Part shown: positions 37,282 through 49,612 of the stretch, in pieces
How positions within the stretch are numbered: position 1 is the first letter of the stretch
How the letters are laid out: each line of letters starts with the position of its first letter
Position numbers and translations under genes: made by a program
The notes under the pieces: model-generated
What the model was told of the DNA's origin: nothing
What the model saw: only the letters and a program-made list of their open reading frames with translations
The model's database searches: none
Assembly (NCBI GenBank): GCA_016584305.1
Contig: JACEEZ010022975.1
Coordinates: forward strand, 202,792 to 266,791
DNA: 64,000 nucleotides
Reading direction: 5' to 3'
DNA from: Chionoecetes opilio
Lineage: Eukaryota > Arthropoda > Malacostraca > Decapoda > Majidae

Positions 37282-38577
37282 CAGTGGTTCTTAACCTGGG
37301 TTCGATCGAACCCCAGGGGTTCGGTGAGCCAGTATCAGGGGTTCGGCGGAGGCCCTCCGAAAAACATTGCAATTTTGCTATTGTTATAATTCCAGATTAT
37401 TCACCAAAGTAAATAATTATGCGCGAAATTAACGTAAGTTTAAGCAGCACGGTAGAGGGAGTCATGTGTGGGTGTGTATAAGTGTGGAGGCGTGTGGTCT
37501 CCCGCCTCTCTCACTCCCACTCAGTGATGTATACGAATAGGCAGAGCTGGGCAGTATTTAAATATATTTGTATTTAAATACGTATTTAAATACATTTGTG
37601 TATTTATAAATGTATGTATAAATACATTGGTTGCCATGTATTTAAATACAGTATTTAAATTCTTTTATGAGTACTTAAATACATTGTATTTAAATACATA
37701 TATAAATAAAGATTAATAAATCTTAATATATAAAGATTTAAATACATTTTTATCAGTTAATTTGGCCATAAACCCGCCCCACTATCAAGCAACCCTGATG
37801 TTACAGTAAACCAGGGTTTTCGCTTTCAAGGAAATTTCCTTATTTTAAGGAAATTTAGGCCTGAGAAGGAAATTTCTAAGGAAACCCAAAATCTAAGAAA
37901 ATCCATTTTTTTTCGGACATGTGTATATTTAAAATGTATTTACAAATGTATTTAAAAACAATTGATGTATTTAGTATTTAGTATTTAAATACATTCGTAA
38001 AATGTATTTAGTATTTAAATACATTTCTCCCATGTATTTAGTATTTAGTATTTAAATACAGTCATTGTATTTAGTGCCCAGCTCTGCATATAGGGGGGGG
38101 GGGGGCACGGCCTCGTTTGGCCATTGAATATCAAATTAGTGTAATATATTCCTCTTGAGGCCTCAAAATGCCCCTAAAATTGCATGATTTTCAACAAATT
38201 TCCTGACCCCTTTCTCAAACCCCCCAGCTGTAGAGGCTCCTTCGCTCGCCCAACCCCGTCTTAAAACAATCCTGGATTCACCTCTGTGCCCCCCACTCAC
38301 CCCTTTCCGAGGACCTATACATGCCACTGCTTCAGAGTCCTTCCTTCTTCCCTTCTTATTATCCAAATAAACACTTGAATTGTGAGGCAATTTTTCTCTT
38401 AATCTTTGCATCAATGAAATATAAATGTATTCTTATTATCAAATATTTCTTGAATTTTGAAACAATTCTTCTTTAAATTTGTTTTGTTTTTTCTTCACAT
38501 ACGTATTTGAGGGGTTCGGCCAGTGTGCGGAGGTTTTCGTTAGGGTTCGGTGCCTCTGAAAACGTTAAGAACCACTG
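37282..38577. mobile_element. hAT element, CAGTGGTTCTTAAC termini
   Basis: Starts CAGTGGTTCTTAACC and ends GTTAAGAACCACTG. Flanking octamers CACTAGAC (37274-37281) and CTCTAGAC (38578-38585) match at 7 of 8. Termini and 8-bp duplication are classic hAT. No transposase; interrupted by a MITE. Confidence 0.8.
37542..38086 (+). mobile_element. hAT MITE with TTTAAATAC interior, copy A
   Basis: CAGAGCTGGGCA at left, inverted TGCCCAGCTCTG at right, 545 bp. The interior is dominated by GTATTTAAATAC palindromic units around a central 'aaggaaattt' palindromic block. Flanking octamers CGAATAGG and CATATAGG match at 6 of 8. Confidence 0.85.
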
Positions 38578-38671
38578 CTCTAGACTGAGGCCACTCCCGG
38601 GTCACTCTTCCCCATTCGTCCATTCGTTTTCTACTTTTTCCTCCCTTTCCTCTCCTCATTTCCACTTCTAC

Positions 38672-38673
<2 letters not shown>

Positions 38674-38737
<64 letters not shown>

Positions 38738-38861
38738 CTCTTCTCAGTGGCGTCGCTTAGGTTTCCCGTGCTGACGTGGCGGCGCTTTGTATAGTCAATA
38801 ACCTTGTAGTTGGTACTTGCAAAGTGTCTAGATAGGATGAAAATCTTATCTATCTTTCTCT

Positions 38862-38910
<49 letters not shown>

Positions 38911-38940
38911 CTCTCCTATCTCCTTTTGTCTTCTCGAAAA

Positions 38941-39007
<67 letters not shown>
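38674..39007. repeat. Three (CT)n arrays
   Basis: CT at 38674-38733, about 38864-38915 and 38943-39007. Confidence 0.95.
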
Positions 39008-39012
<5 letters not shown>

Positions 39013-39044
39013 CCCACCTATCAAAAAAACATTTTTCACATTTC

Positions 39045-39280
39045 GGCTTATAGCGCCTGTAGGCAGTGACCTCCGCATGGCTGGGATGGTAGGCCCTGGA
39101 GGTTCACATGAGGGCTGTGATGTTTGGCCCTCGTCCGTGGTGGCGCAGGCAGGATTTTTATAGTGGCGCCTGTGATTAGAGGCTCATGCCGCCCCCCTGT
39201 GTCCTCCGATGCACTCGCCGTCGAGTTAATGAGCAGCATGTGGGTGTGTTCTTAAGCCAGTCGACGATTGCTGAAAAATT
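39045..39280 (-). mobile_element. SINE-A, copy 5 (head missing)
   Basis: Minus-strand body without the tRNA-like head. Confidence 0.8.
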
Positions 39281-39557
39281 AGGAACATATCAATAAAATC
39301 TTACATCATCATTGATAATTTTAAAAAAATAGCAGCAGCATGTAATTGTAATATTGAATAAAAGTCACGCAATATATCTGCCCACAAAAGGAGCAAGTTA
39401 TCCGTTGATTTAGTTGCCTTTACATGTGCGTCAATGGCTGCCTACACCCCCAGCACCCCCACACTCACTGCGTGGGCTGATTGGTTGTAATTTACCGGAG
39501 TGCCGAACAGCAATAGACTTCAGGAATATGCGCACGGGCCCTCTATGAGGCCGGGCT

Positions 39558-40025
39558 GCATATTCCCGTTTTCTGTAACAGTATATCGCGTTTACTCTTG
39601 AACACGTCAGGTTGGGTTACGTTAGGTTACGGATAGGGTCGATTAGGTTTCCTGGACGTATTACGGTACCTTTGCGTGGGAATCACAATGAACATATTTT
39701 CGAGAAAATTCTATTGTTAGTTTCGGACCCGCAGCCAAACGTCTTCAGTCTTCACTCGGAAACCACATAACATATTCGCATAGACTTGGTTAATATGCGG
39801 CCAGGCAGCATATTAACCAAGCCTGGAAAGGTTCGCCTACTTTACTCTTGAACACGTCAGGTTAAGTTACGTTAGGTTAATGTTAAGTTAGGTTACCTTA
39901 CCGTTCCAGCGGTATCTTTGTGTGGGAATCACAATGAGGGTATTTTCGAGAAAATCCTATGATTAGTTTTGGAGCTACAGCCAAACGTCTTCACCCAGAA
40001 AAGGGAATATTTCTAGACTTGGTTA
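39558..40025. mobile_element. Two adjacent GCATATTC-TIR elements, copies 4a and 4b
   Basis: 4a is 39558-39798, with flanking 9-mers GGCCGGGCT and GGCCAGGCA (7 of 9). 4b starts at 39808 (GCATATTAACC), shares the 9-mer between them, and has lost its right terminus near 40025. Both carry 'gaacacgtcaggtt', 'gggaatcacaatga' and 'ttttcgagaaaat'. Confidence 0.75.
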
Positions 40026-40690
40026 AAGCCGCGGTCACACGAGCAACTTTTCTGGCAATATTACAGCCGGCAACACAAACGCGGCCCAAACTCGGCTATA
40101 ATTGCGCTGTTTTTGAAGACCAACATGTCGGTCTTTCGGCAAGCACATTGCTGCAATTCCTTCCACCAATGGATATTATTTGACATTCATTTTTAATGCA
40201 CGCTCTAATTCAATATACAGAAGCTAAAATAAACACCTACATAGTAGCAAGAACCGATTACAATACGAATTGTGAAGTCTTGTACATTTTTTAAAGCATT
40301 TTGAAGGATATAATACACTTAGGAAAATTTACATGAGTTAGGGATGGTTTTCTATTTTCTTTGTTGACTGTCTATTAATAACTGAAATTTTTAAGGGATA
40401 CTGAACTGGACCAACTTATTGTTGATCACTTTGATGTTTGAATGTTTGATGTTTGATGTCTGACGCGCTTCCATACACAAGAATTCATTTCAATCATTCA
40501 CCACCCTATTTGTGAACCAGTTTATCCCTATTTTTCCAAAGACGCTTCTTCAGATACGGCTTGAGAAGCCGAAATAGGCATTAAAACTCGGCTACCTCTG
40601 TGAAAGTCCGTGTGACTAAAACACGGCAAGGTATTGCCTTTGCTGAATATTGCCGGCTGAATATTGACGGAAAAGTTGCTCGGCCGGGCC
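40026..40690. mobile_element. Harbinger-like MITE, GAGCAACTTTTC arms
   Basis: Left 'gcggtcacacgagcaacttt' and right-end inverted 'gaaaagttgctcg' with adjacent 'ttgccggctg' blocks form subterminal inverted repeats. Superfamily by similarity of ends only. Confidence 0.5.
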
Positions 40691-40721
40691 CGGTGCTGAG
40701 ATACCAGCACCCCCCCCCCCC

Positions 40722-41052
40722 TATCTCCTAGGCCCTGCCGGTAGGTAAAGATAGAGATGGGGGAATACGCTAAGCTGCGCGTGGCTTTGGTGCTCATCTT
40801 CGTCGCAATAGCTCTTAACCCTGTGGTGGGTGACAAGCTGCTACCCCGGGACACAGGGCTAGTGTGACATCCGGGTTACCACAGTTACCTTCCCAGGTTT
40901 CCACAGGTACCCATTTATTGACGAACCCCGAAAGAAAAGATGAACGATGGGTTTGGGCTGCACGCCGACTGCCCTGGCCGGGATTCAGAGTATTGTAAGG
41001 CCTGCGGCTTCGTAGCTATAGGCGCGCCAGCCACTGCACCACGGAGACGCTT
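40722..41052 (-). mobile_element. SINE-B, copy 3
   Basis: Unsplit copy; the tRNA-like head is at 41050-40975 on the minus strand ('gtggtgcagtggctggcgcg'). Provides the intact reference for the other two. Confidence 0.75.
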
Positions 41053-41273
41053 CCTGGCACCGCTAGTGGAAATGTTAACGACCCCTAACGAGTTAATTGG
41101 TCCTCTCTTTAACCATGTCTGCAGCCCCGTTACTGCACATTCCCAGCGCTCATAACATAGCCAAATTAATCCTTCACTTCTTTCCACGTCAATTTTTTTC
41201 TTCCCCATTCTCTCTCTATCCTCTCTTTTGCAATGAAATCTTCTCTCTCTCTTTCTGGTTCTTTTTCTGCTAA

Positions 41274-41394
<121 letters not shown>

Positions 41395-41721
41395 TTTCAT
41401 CCCCTTCTCTCCCTTTCCTTTCCCTCCTGCTCCCTTACCCCCCTCTATCATAACCCGTCCTCCTCCTCCCCATCCTCTCCAAAATAATCCTTCAATTATC
41501 CCAATTTTTTACGTTATCAATAATCCATACTGCCCCCTCCCCCCCTAATATCTTCACTCTCCCTCCTTCCCTTCCCCACCTTCCTTCCGTCTATGGTTAT
41601 GGGTGGAGGGGTTAGGGTGGGGAGGAAATATTTGAAGACGTAAATTACCGAAACTTATGTGAAAACGTTGGAAACCAAACGTTTTTTAATGGAAAACGTT
41701 TATTTGGTAGCAACGCTTGTA

Positions 41722-41725
<4 letters not shown>

Positions 41726-41798
<73 letters not shown>

Positions 41799-41821
41799 TG
41801 ATTTGATTTTCCAAGGGTTAA

Positions 41822-41916
<95 letters not shown>
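41726..41916. repeat. (GT)n then (GA)n microsatellites
   Basis: GT at 41726-41797 and GA at 41825-41916, followed by GGAA-rich sequence to 42140. Confidence 0.95.
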
Positions 41917-41919
<3 letters not shown>

Positions 41920-42204
41920 TACTAAATAAGAAAGAAATAGCAATAAAATAATAAAAGAAGAAAAACAATATAAGCAGGGAGGAAAAGAAGAAAGAAAGGA
42001 AGGAAAAAACGAAGACAGAAAAGAAGTGAGACAAGACAAAGAAAGGGAGGAAATGAAGGAACAGAGAAGACGGGAGATAGGGAGAGAAGGAAAGGAGGAC
42101 GGAAGGAAAGGAGGGAACGAGGAAAGGAAGGAAAAGCCTTTGATCTCAAAAGACCCAAAATTTATGCGAATGGACGAATTTTGTGACCTGTGAAGAGGAA
42201 GAAG

Positions 42205-42525
<321 letters not shown>

Positions 42526-43785
42526 ATATCAATGTGATATCAGAGAGATATGTGATATCAATGATATCACACGTTGCACTAATAAACCCAAATTTCTTCT
42601 CTTTGCTGATGATACCACTATTTTCATTCAGGGACAAAGTCTCATTGACATTAAAAACACATTAAATGCAGAATTATCATATGTTTCAAACTGGATAAAA
42701 AGTAATAATTTAACCTTGAATGTAACTAAAACTTCTTATATGGTATCTTGTTCTTTGATGATTCAACCACCAAATATTGATGTATGCATAGACAATCTTA
42801 TTTTAGTGCAAGTTGGTGAATATAAATTTTTGGGTGTTATTATTGATGATAAACTGAAATGGAAATCTCATATACTAGAGGTGATTACTAAGCTTTGTAA
42901 AATAAATGGTGTACTACATAAGATACGAAACAATATAACCATTGATAGTTTAAGACAAATATACTTATCAATAGCCTATCCACACCTTTTGTATTGTTCA
43001 GCTGCATGGGGAGGAGCATTTAAAACTTTACTTGACAGTCTTTTCATTACTAAAAAAAAAATGTTACGTGTAATGTCTCACAATCACAGATATGCACACA
43101 CAGACCCTCTCTTTAAAGACCTAAATTTACTTAAACTAACTGATACTATATCCCTCCAAGCAAATCTATTTATACATAAAGCATTATACACATACCAAGT
43201 TGACAGTGGTTTTCAGTTCATGTCTAACAACTCAAATAGCCGAAGACCAAATGATCTAAAAATTCCTATATGTAGAACGTCCCATGCACAGCGAAGCATT
43301 ACGGTTAGGGGAGTAAAACTGTGGCATCGGCTGCCAGAAGATCTTAAAAACATCACCGATAGTAACATTTTCAAGTGTAAAATAAAGAAGAAAAAAATCG
43401 ATCAATAAATCTAATCCTTGTTCATTCATGTGTATTTTAGTTTTTTGTATGCTTGTGTGTTTGTTAATATTAGCATTTGTTTTTGCCTTATCAAGATTTG
43501 CGTATATCCTATTTGTATTTCACTTTTTATTCACATATTAATTTTTGTATGTTATTAACTATTGCTTATATAATAATTATCTTTGGTAGTATTTTTAAAG
43601 GTAATGCGATTTATTATTTATATTATTTCTCGGGCCTTATTTATCTGACCTAAATCGGCAACTATGTTTCGCAACAGGTCTGTATAAAGCTCCGGTCAAC
43701 AGCCCAAACCTTATAATGTATACTTATAATAGTTACTTACTGTATTGCTAAAGGGCCAAATAAATGTATCAATCATATCATATCT
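42526..43785 (+). pseudogene. LINE-E reverse transcriptase, 5'-truncated
   Basis: The frame opens near 42560, before the first ATG, with 'PKFLLFADDTTIFIQG', the RT catalytic box. It runs to a stop at 43406-43408 through 'YKFLGVIIDDKLKWKSHI', 'YCSAAWGGAF', 'ITKKKMLRVMS' and 'LWHRLPEDLKN'. The remaining frame is intact, so the insertion may be fairly young. The 3' UTR is AT-rich and ends 'aaataaatgtatcaatcat' before a CT-rich tract. CR1/L2-like group. The left border is the CT array. Confidence 0.8.
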
Positions 43786-43812
43786 TCTCTCTCCTTCTCT
43801 TCTCTCTCCCCC

Positions 43813-45650
43813 TTTGAAAGGGGGGCACCACTTCAGATCGTTTACCTAGTTACCCCCCCCCAAATATCTCTTTGCCCTTCCGCTTCGAGCATGCTTCGTG
43901 CCACTCGACACTTCACCCGATCCCGCTTATCTCCGCTCCCGCCGCCACCTCAAAGTTTTTTCCAAAACCTTCTCCAAGGAACATTCGCCCTTTTTTTCCG
44001 TGTCTAAGCAGAGAGTTTCTAGGCCTTGAAGCGAGCACTGCTTCTACTCTCTCCCACTTTGCTGGCATTCCCACGATTCCTTCTGGTGGTTCTGTCAGCG
44101 TTCCATCTCGGCCTGTCTCTCTTGACTTTCCTGGTATCAGCTTGTGCTCTTAGTGGTGAGTCTAGTGGCGAATGACGGGACCTGGCGTGAGTGCCGGGTT
44201 TTTTTGTTACAGTGATCGTGTTGGTATGCTTTTTTTTGTGAAGTGTATATCATATGAAATGTTTATGTGAAGTGTATATTACGTGAGGTTAGGGAAATCT
44301 ATGAAAGAGTTTGGCGTTGCATATCAGTTATAAAATCTGAGTTGTTGGTGAAGCAAGTCTGCCAAACAATAAGGTGCGGACTGAAAGTAAATTTTCAACA
44401 ATAATATATACAGTTTATGAATTTTTTTTCACTTCCAGGAAAATTCTAGATAGCTTAAAAAGTTGTCTTCAGTTGCGGGTAGAGGATTCGGTGGGCAGGA
44501 AAGGTAAAAAAACTAATTGCATAGGGCCCCAAATTTAAATCCTCAAAATCTAAAAAAAATGTTCAGAAGCTTCAAAATCGAGTACATAGTGCATCTTTAG
44601 CATTTATATTTTCCCAAAAACAAAATAGGAAATACCAAAAAAATGTTCATACATTCCCTTTTGAAAATATTTGCAAAAACTTAGGCTTTGGGTAGGTAGG
44701 GTCGGGGGTTCCTAACAATTCCAATACGATTTTCGTTGGGAAAAAAACGGGGTACAACCCACGACCACCGACCCCTAACCCCACCCTAAAAAAAGTTTAG
44801 AAAATTTAAAAATGTTCATAAACCCCTGATTATCTTGGTTTTTTACGAACATGATTTTTAAAAAAATGGGCCTCTCTCGTTCTTATTTCCGGGTCAGCCA
44901 TTTTGACCTGGGGGTTGGGTATCAGTCTTCTTTTTTTATCGTGGCATAAAGCGCAGGGCCCCGCTTGGTCCCCGTTGCCCCTTTTACTCCTGCAAGGATA
45001 AGCCTGGGCCTTTGACTGACGAACTGAGGTCTTGGCCACATTCGGAGACCGAGTCGGGGAAAATTTGATTGAAGGGTGAGAAGACGAAACATTTCAAATC
45101 ATGTGAAAAAAGGAATAAAATATCATGGCCAATCCTAGGGAAGGAAGAGAGGAGGAACTTTGGGGTGTCATAATGAAAGGGAAGGAAGGAAAAGGGGCTG
45201 GTCACCCCAAGCAAGCCCGTGGCTTAACTCGCCAGGGTTAAAGGGAGAAGACTACGATATCCGACTCTCAGTTAAAGCGAGTCCCCCCGGGAATGTGGGA
45301 ACGAGACATAGATAGAGGGAAAAGCAGATAGTTAGTTCCACGCACGTGTCTGTCGGGATGAAAAGCAAAAATTAAGAGAACGTGGAGCTTTTGTGAAGGA
45401 CGATCCGATAGCAAACGACGACATAACGAGAGACAAGATACAAGCAAATTCAGTACAACATAGCAAACAGCCCAACGATAACTGAGAGAAAACAAGATAC
45501 AAAAAGATTCGGGGTACGTACATAAATGCTCGGCCAGTTAATTGATTATAATTTTCCTCCATTTATTTTTTTTATTCTGTCAGTACATTTTAATTTTTTT
45601 TTTATAAAAGTTTACCTTATCCTAATTAACCGCCCTTCTTCGATTTTTCC
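43813..45650. other. Stretch without a recognised gene
   Basis: Holds a repeat (about 44520-44900) related to 55810-56230, recognisable by 'aaaatgttcagaagcttcaa'-like and 'aacaattccaatacgatttt'-like segments. The ORFs do not resemble known families. Confidence 0.5.
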
Positions 45651-45657
45651 TTTTAAG

Positions 45658-45790
45658 GGGGGTTTTTTGGGTACCTGTGAGGCGGGGTTTTACGGGCAAC
45701 CTGTCATTTACCTTACGCTGGGGACCCCCCCTAAAATGTCCTGGGGCTCTTCTGTCACTTATTGTGGTTGCCCTTCCTCACGTGTAGTAT
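45658..45790 (+). CDS. Candidate cadherin last EGF / transmembrane exon
   Basis: One frame gives 'TCEAGFYGQ', an EGF C-terminal pattern (C-x-x-G-F-Y-G). 'TLGTPPKMSWG' follows, and after a one-base slip a hydrophobic run 'LLSLIVVALP'. This is the order expected after the exon at 29597-29706: final EGF cysteines, short linker, membrane helix. The acceptor would be 'ccttttaag' at about 45657. The homopolymers (T6, G5, C7) and the needed slips make it weak. If true, the intron is about 16 kb. Confidence 0.3.
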
Positions 45791-45885
45791 ATGCTACTAC
45801 ACTTCAAATGTTATACTATTCCGCTACTAATCTTTTGTATGGTGGTTTAAAGTACTTAGGGGAAAATAAAAAGGGGATGATTTAA

Positions 45886-47112
45886 AGGGTTTTTAGTTCA
45901 ATTTTTTAAATTTTTTTTAATATGATTAAATTTAAAGGTGTATTTTTTTTTATTGTCATTTCAAAGGGGTTTATGTTTATGTAATGGGCTTTTTGACCCC
46001 CACCCTTAGACCATTATGTATGCCCACCTTTGGGATGTATCTACGTCCTGGTTACTCCCGCCCCCCACCCACATTAAATGGAAAAAAAATAGATTGAACA
46101 AAAATAAAGTTTTTAAAAAAATATGTATGTTGGGAAATGAATGATAACTGTTAATATATTTCTAAATTTTAATAATTCAAATCTTTACTGTCTCACTTCC
46201 CAACTGGTGTACATTCATAATTTCTTAATATTAAATCTTCCTTCCCTCCCAGCGATAGCACGCGAAATCCAAATCGTTTCCAAATAATTTTACTATCTTT
46301 GGTAACTTCAGTCCACTGTTTCCCCTTAAAGATACGACATGAAAGCTCAAGTCGTTTCCAAATTTAAAGTATACGTAGTCTATCCCCCTTCCCAATGTTT
46401 CCCCTCACTTATTTTTCAATTTCCTTCTTATCTCCTTGTCCTCACACGGCTGGCTGTGACATGTTGTGGTTGCCACCCGCTCTGCTAATTTGGTGAGCGC
46501 TTGGCCCCTGGTCCGCCAACAGCATCCTACCTTGGGACCCTAAGTAATACAAGTCATTAATCCTGGTCAACAAAAAGAATCACAGTAAGTCATGTCTACA
46601 TCTCTAGTTAACAAACATTTTATAACATACCTTTACAAGGAGGATAGGTCACCTCCAGTGGGCTTAACCCACCGGGAGTCCCGTCTTCCTACTAATGCTA
46701 CCTGACGTTCACTCCCCTTCTCACTTCGTTTCGATACGTGGTCAACTACCACTGGACTTAAAAATAAGCCTAACAGTGATTCAGGAATGAGCGTGGAGGA
46801 AAATCCTCGTTAGCTTAATTGATACTTATGTGTTATTTCATTCTTCCCCATTAATGTAATTTTCTCGCGTTAGCATTTAGCTTTGTGTTATTTTTAATGT
46901 TATGATGATGATGTAGATGTAGAGATATAACGATACAATTAGTTATTCTACTTAAGGATGCAAAATTACGCGACTAGAAAAAAGAAAAAAAGAGCATAAG
47001 TGATTTCGGAACGCTACTTAGAGAGAGAGAGGGTGAGAGGGTTAGTAGGAGTCTTAATTACGTGTGTTTGTGTGTGTGCGTGCGTATGCACGAGTGTGTG
47101 TGTGTGTGTGTT
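45886..47112. other. AT-rich stretch, nothing recognised
   Basis: Short GA and GT runs near 47020-47110. No supported gene. Confidence 0.5.
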
Positions 47113-47384
47113 ACAGTTGCGCCTGTAGACAGTGGCCTCCAGGGGTGGGATGGTAGGCCCTCGCCCGTGGTGGCGCAGGCAGGATTTTTATAGTGACGCC
47201 TGTGAATAGAGATTCATGCCGCCCCCCTGTGTCCTACGATGCACTCGCAATCAAAGGTAGAGTTAATGGGAAGCATGTGGGTCTTAGGCCACTCAATGGT
47301 GCAGACAGATATTAAGTGGATTTTGGATCTTATCGAGTATCGAACTTGGGTCACCGAAAACGCCACTCGAAGACGCTAACCAGA
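47113..47384 (-). mobile_element. SINE-A, copy 6
   Basis: Minus-strand body with an internal deletion near 47155 and part of the head; ends in a GT array. Confidence 0.8.
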
Positions 47385-47391
47385 TTTGGAA

Positions 47392-47392
<1 letters not shown>

Positions 47393-47436
<44 letters not shown>

Positions 47437-47680
47437 TGCGTGTGTGTCGCTACTACCACTTCTACTAAAACAACTACTGCTATTACTACTACTACTACTT
47501 GTACCACTACCACCAATCGCACGCACGCACACACACACCGCGCACGCACACACACACCGCGCACATACGCACGCACACACACACACACCGCACACACACA
47601 CACCGCACACACACACCGCACACACACACACCCCACACACACACACACCCCACACACACACACACCCCACACACACACTC
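47393..47680. repeat. (GT)n, TAC-rich and (CA)n/(CACACCGCA)n tract
   Basis: GT/GCGT to 47447, TAC-type to 47515, then CA with regular CACCG or CACCC steps. Confidence 0.9.
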
Positions 47681-47699
47681 TAGTAAATCCCTTTCCAAA

Positions 47700-48124
47700 C
47701 TCTTCAGTAATTCAGTCTTTCAAGGGAGATTTTCGCCATTTACTCGAAATAAAGCACATCTGGGAACAAATATAAATCCCTTTAAAGTGATGACGTAAAC
47801 ACAGGAGGTAATTACAGTAGCGTGACAAACTATATTCCTGAACAACCCAAGTTATTTTTAGGGAGGGGGAGGGGCCAAGTGAGAGGGATGGGAAAAAGTT
47901 TGGTCTGGGATGTAGTTATCGTGTTTTATTAATTTTTACATCTATTTTTTCTTTACCTTTTTATATACACATTTATGTTTGTTTGTTTTAAGTCATTAAT
48001 ATTGTCGTTAATTGTGGTTTTTTCTGTTCTTTATATCTTTTAGTTTGTTGTTTTCGTTAGTTTTTCGTTACTTTTGGAATATTTATTCATTTTACCCCAC
48101 TTTTATTTGTATAAGTTACTGTAG
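47700..48124. other. AT-rich stretch, nothing recognised
   Basis: No gene or element recognised. Confidence 0.5.
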
Positions 48125-49265
48125 AACATATAAGAACATAAGGAAGCTACAAGAGGCCGTGAGACCTACATGTGGTAGTTCCTGATTCTTAACACTACCT
48201 ACATCCACTTTCATCCCCATCCATGAAATTGTCTAGCCACCTTTTAAAACTCCCTATTGACTCCGCACCAGAGCTGGGCACTAAATACATTGAATGTATT
48301 TAAATACTAAATATTAAATACATGGGAGAAATGTATTTAAATACTAAATACATTTTACGAATGTATTTAAATACTAAATACATCAATTGTATTTAAATAC
48401 ATCTGTAAATACTTTTTAAATACACACACATTTTAATATATCCGAAAAAAAAATGGATTTCCTTAGGATTTCCTTAGATTTTGAGTTTCCCTTCGAAATT
48501 TCCTTCTCTGGCCTAAATTTCCTTAAAATAAGGAATTTCCCTTTAAAGTGGAAGCACTGGTTCACTGTAACATCGGGGTTGCCAGATAATTGGCCGCGTT
48601 TATGGCCAAATTAGCTGATAAAAAAATATTTACATTTTTATATTTATGAGTATTTAAATACAATGTATTTAAATACTCATAAAAGTATTTAAATACTGTA
48701 TTTAAATATATGACAACCAATGTATTTATAAATACATTTCTAAGTACACAAATGTATTTAAATGCGTATTTAAATACAAATTTATTTAAATACAAATTTA
48801 TTTAAATACAAATGTATTTAAATACTGCCCAGCTTTGCTCCGCACTAACTATTTGATGATTGAGTCCATTCCAATAATTTACCAAACTACCACCCTATTT
48901 ATGAATCAGTTTCTCCCTATTTTATTTATATTTAAGTTTCACCAGTTTAAATCCGTTACTTCTTGTTTTACCCTGATTACTAGCTCAGAGACCTTTTCCT
49001 ACATCGCCTTTATTGTATCCCTTTAACCACTTAAAAACTTTTATCAGATCTCCCCTTACTCTACGCCTTTCGAGTGAGCGTAAATTTAATAGCTTCAATC
49101 TCCTCCATAGTCTAGGTGAGGTCTGACTAGAGCCAAGTAAAGCCTTAGAATAACCTCAGCACATCTATTTTTAACACTCCTGGCAATGAGTCCTAACACC
49201 TTATTAGCTCTCAATACATTGTTTCCTGGGACGAAGGTCTGAGCTCACCCTCACTCCCAGATCGC
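48125..49265 (-). pseudogene. CR1-like LINE-F 3' region, split by hAT MITE
   Basis: Minus strand: 'DLGVRVSSDLRP' near 49255, then 'VLGLIARSVKNRCAEVILRL' and 'YLALVRPHLDY'. 'SFKRWLDNFMDGDES' spans the MITE once it is removed, and a 3' UTR ends near 48130. Frameshifts and stops are present. Upstream catalytic RT is missing. Confidence 0.75.
48269..48837 (-). mobile_element. hAT MITE with TTTAAATAC interior, copy B
   Basis: CAGAGCTGGGCA to inverted GCCCAGCTTTG, 569 bp, with a perfect 8-bp duplication CTCCGCAC (48261-48268, 48838-48845). Inverted relative to copy A at 37542. It interrupts a LINE coding frame that reads through cleanly when it is removed. Confidence 0.92.
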
Positions 49266-49612
49266 CCCCTGTTCCCAGGCCCGCTGTCATCGTGGGGGGG
49301 CTTCGGGCCCGACGCTTGGGGGACGACTTCCTGGTCACTCCATTGGCTTCAGACTTCTGTCCTCGGTCTGACTAGTTTTGCCTGTCTTCCTCCTTTTTTC
49401 CCCTCCTTCCCTCTTATCTCTACTCTTATCCCTCCTCCTCTCCCCCTAAGGTGTGAGCGCCGTGCTAATGGGATATGAAGCTGGCTTCGGGCCAGTGCTA
49501 AACGGCCTCAGGGTGCCACGGGCATAGTATACCCTCGGTGCCACTGCCCTTACCCCTCTTCGGGTTTATGGGGAACCGACCGTTTATTTCCCCTCTTTAC
49601 CCCAGGCTCACC

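Larger units (their letters stand above)
36440..39531. mobile_element. GCATATTC-TIR element, copy 5 (3.1 kb)
   Basis: Left arm from 36440 and inverted right arm to 39531, about 190-200 bp, share 'aagtctattgctgttcggca' and 'gtgtaggcagcca'. Flanking 9-mers TCCCGGGCC and GCACGGGCC match at 7 of 9. The interior has no transposase ORF; it holds a hAT element, CT arrays and SINE-A. Confidence 0.75.

Noticed and set aside
43872..44153. 93-codon ORF of serine/proline-rich type
   Set aside because: No domain, no splice evidence, composition typical of C/T-rich noncoding sequence.
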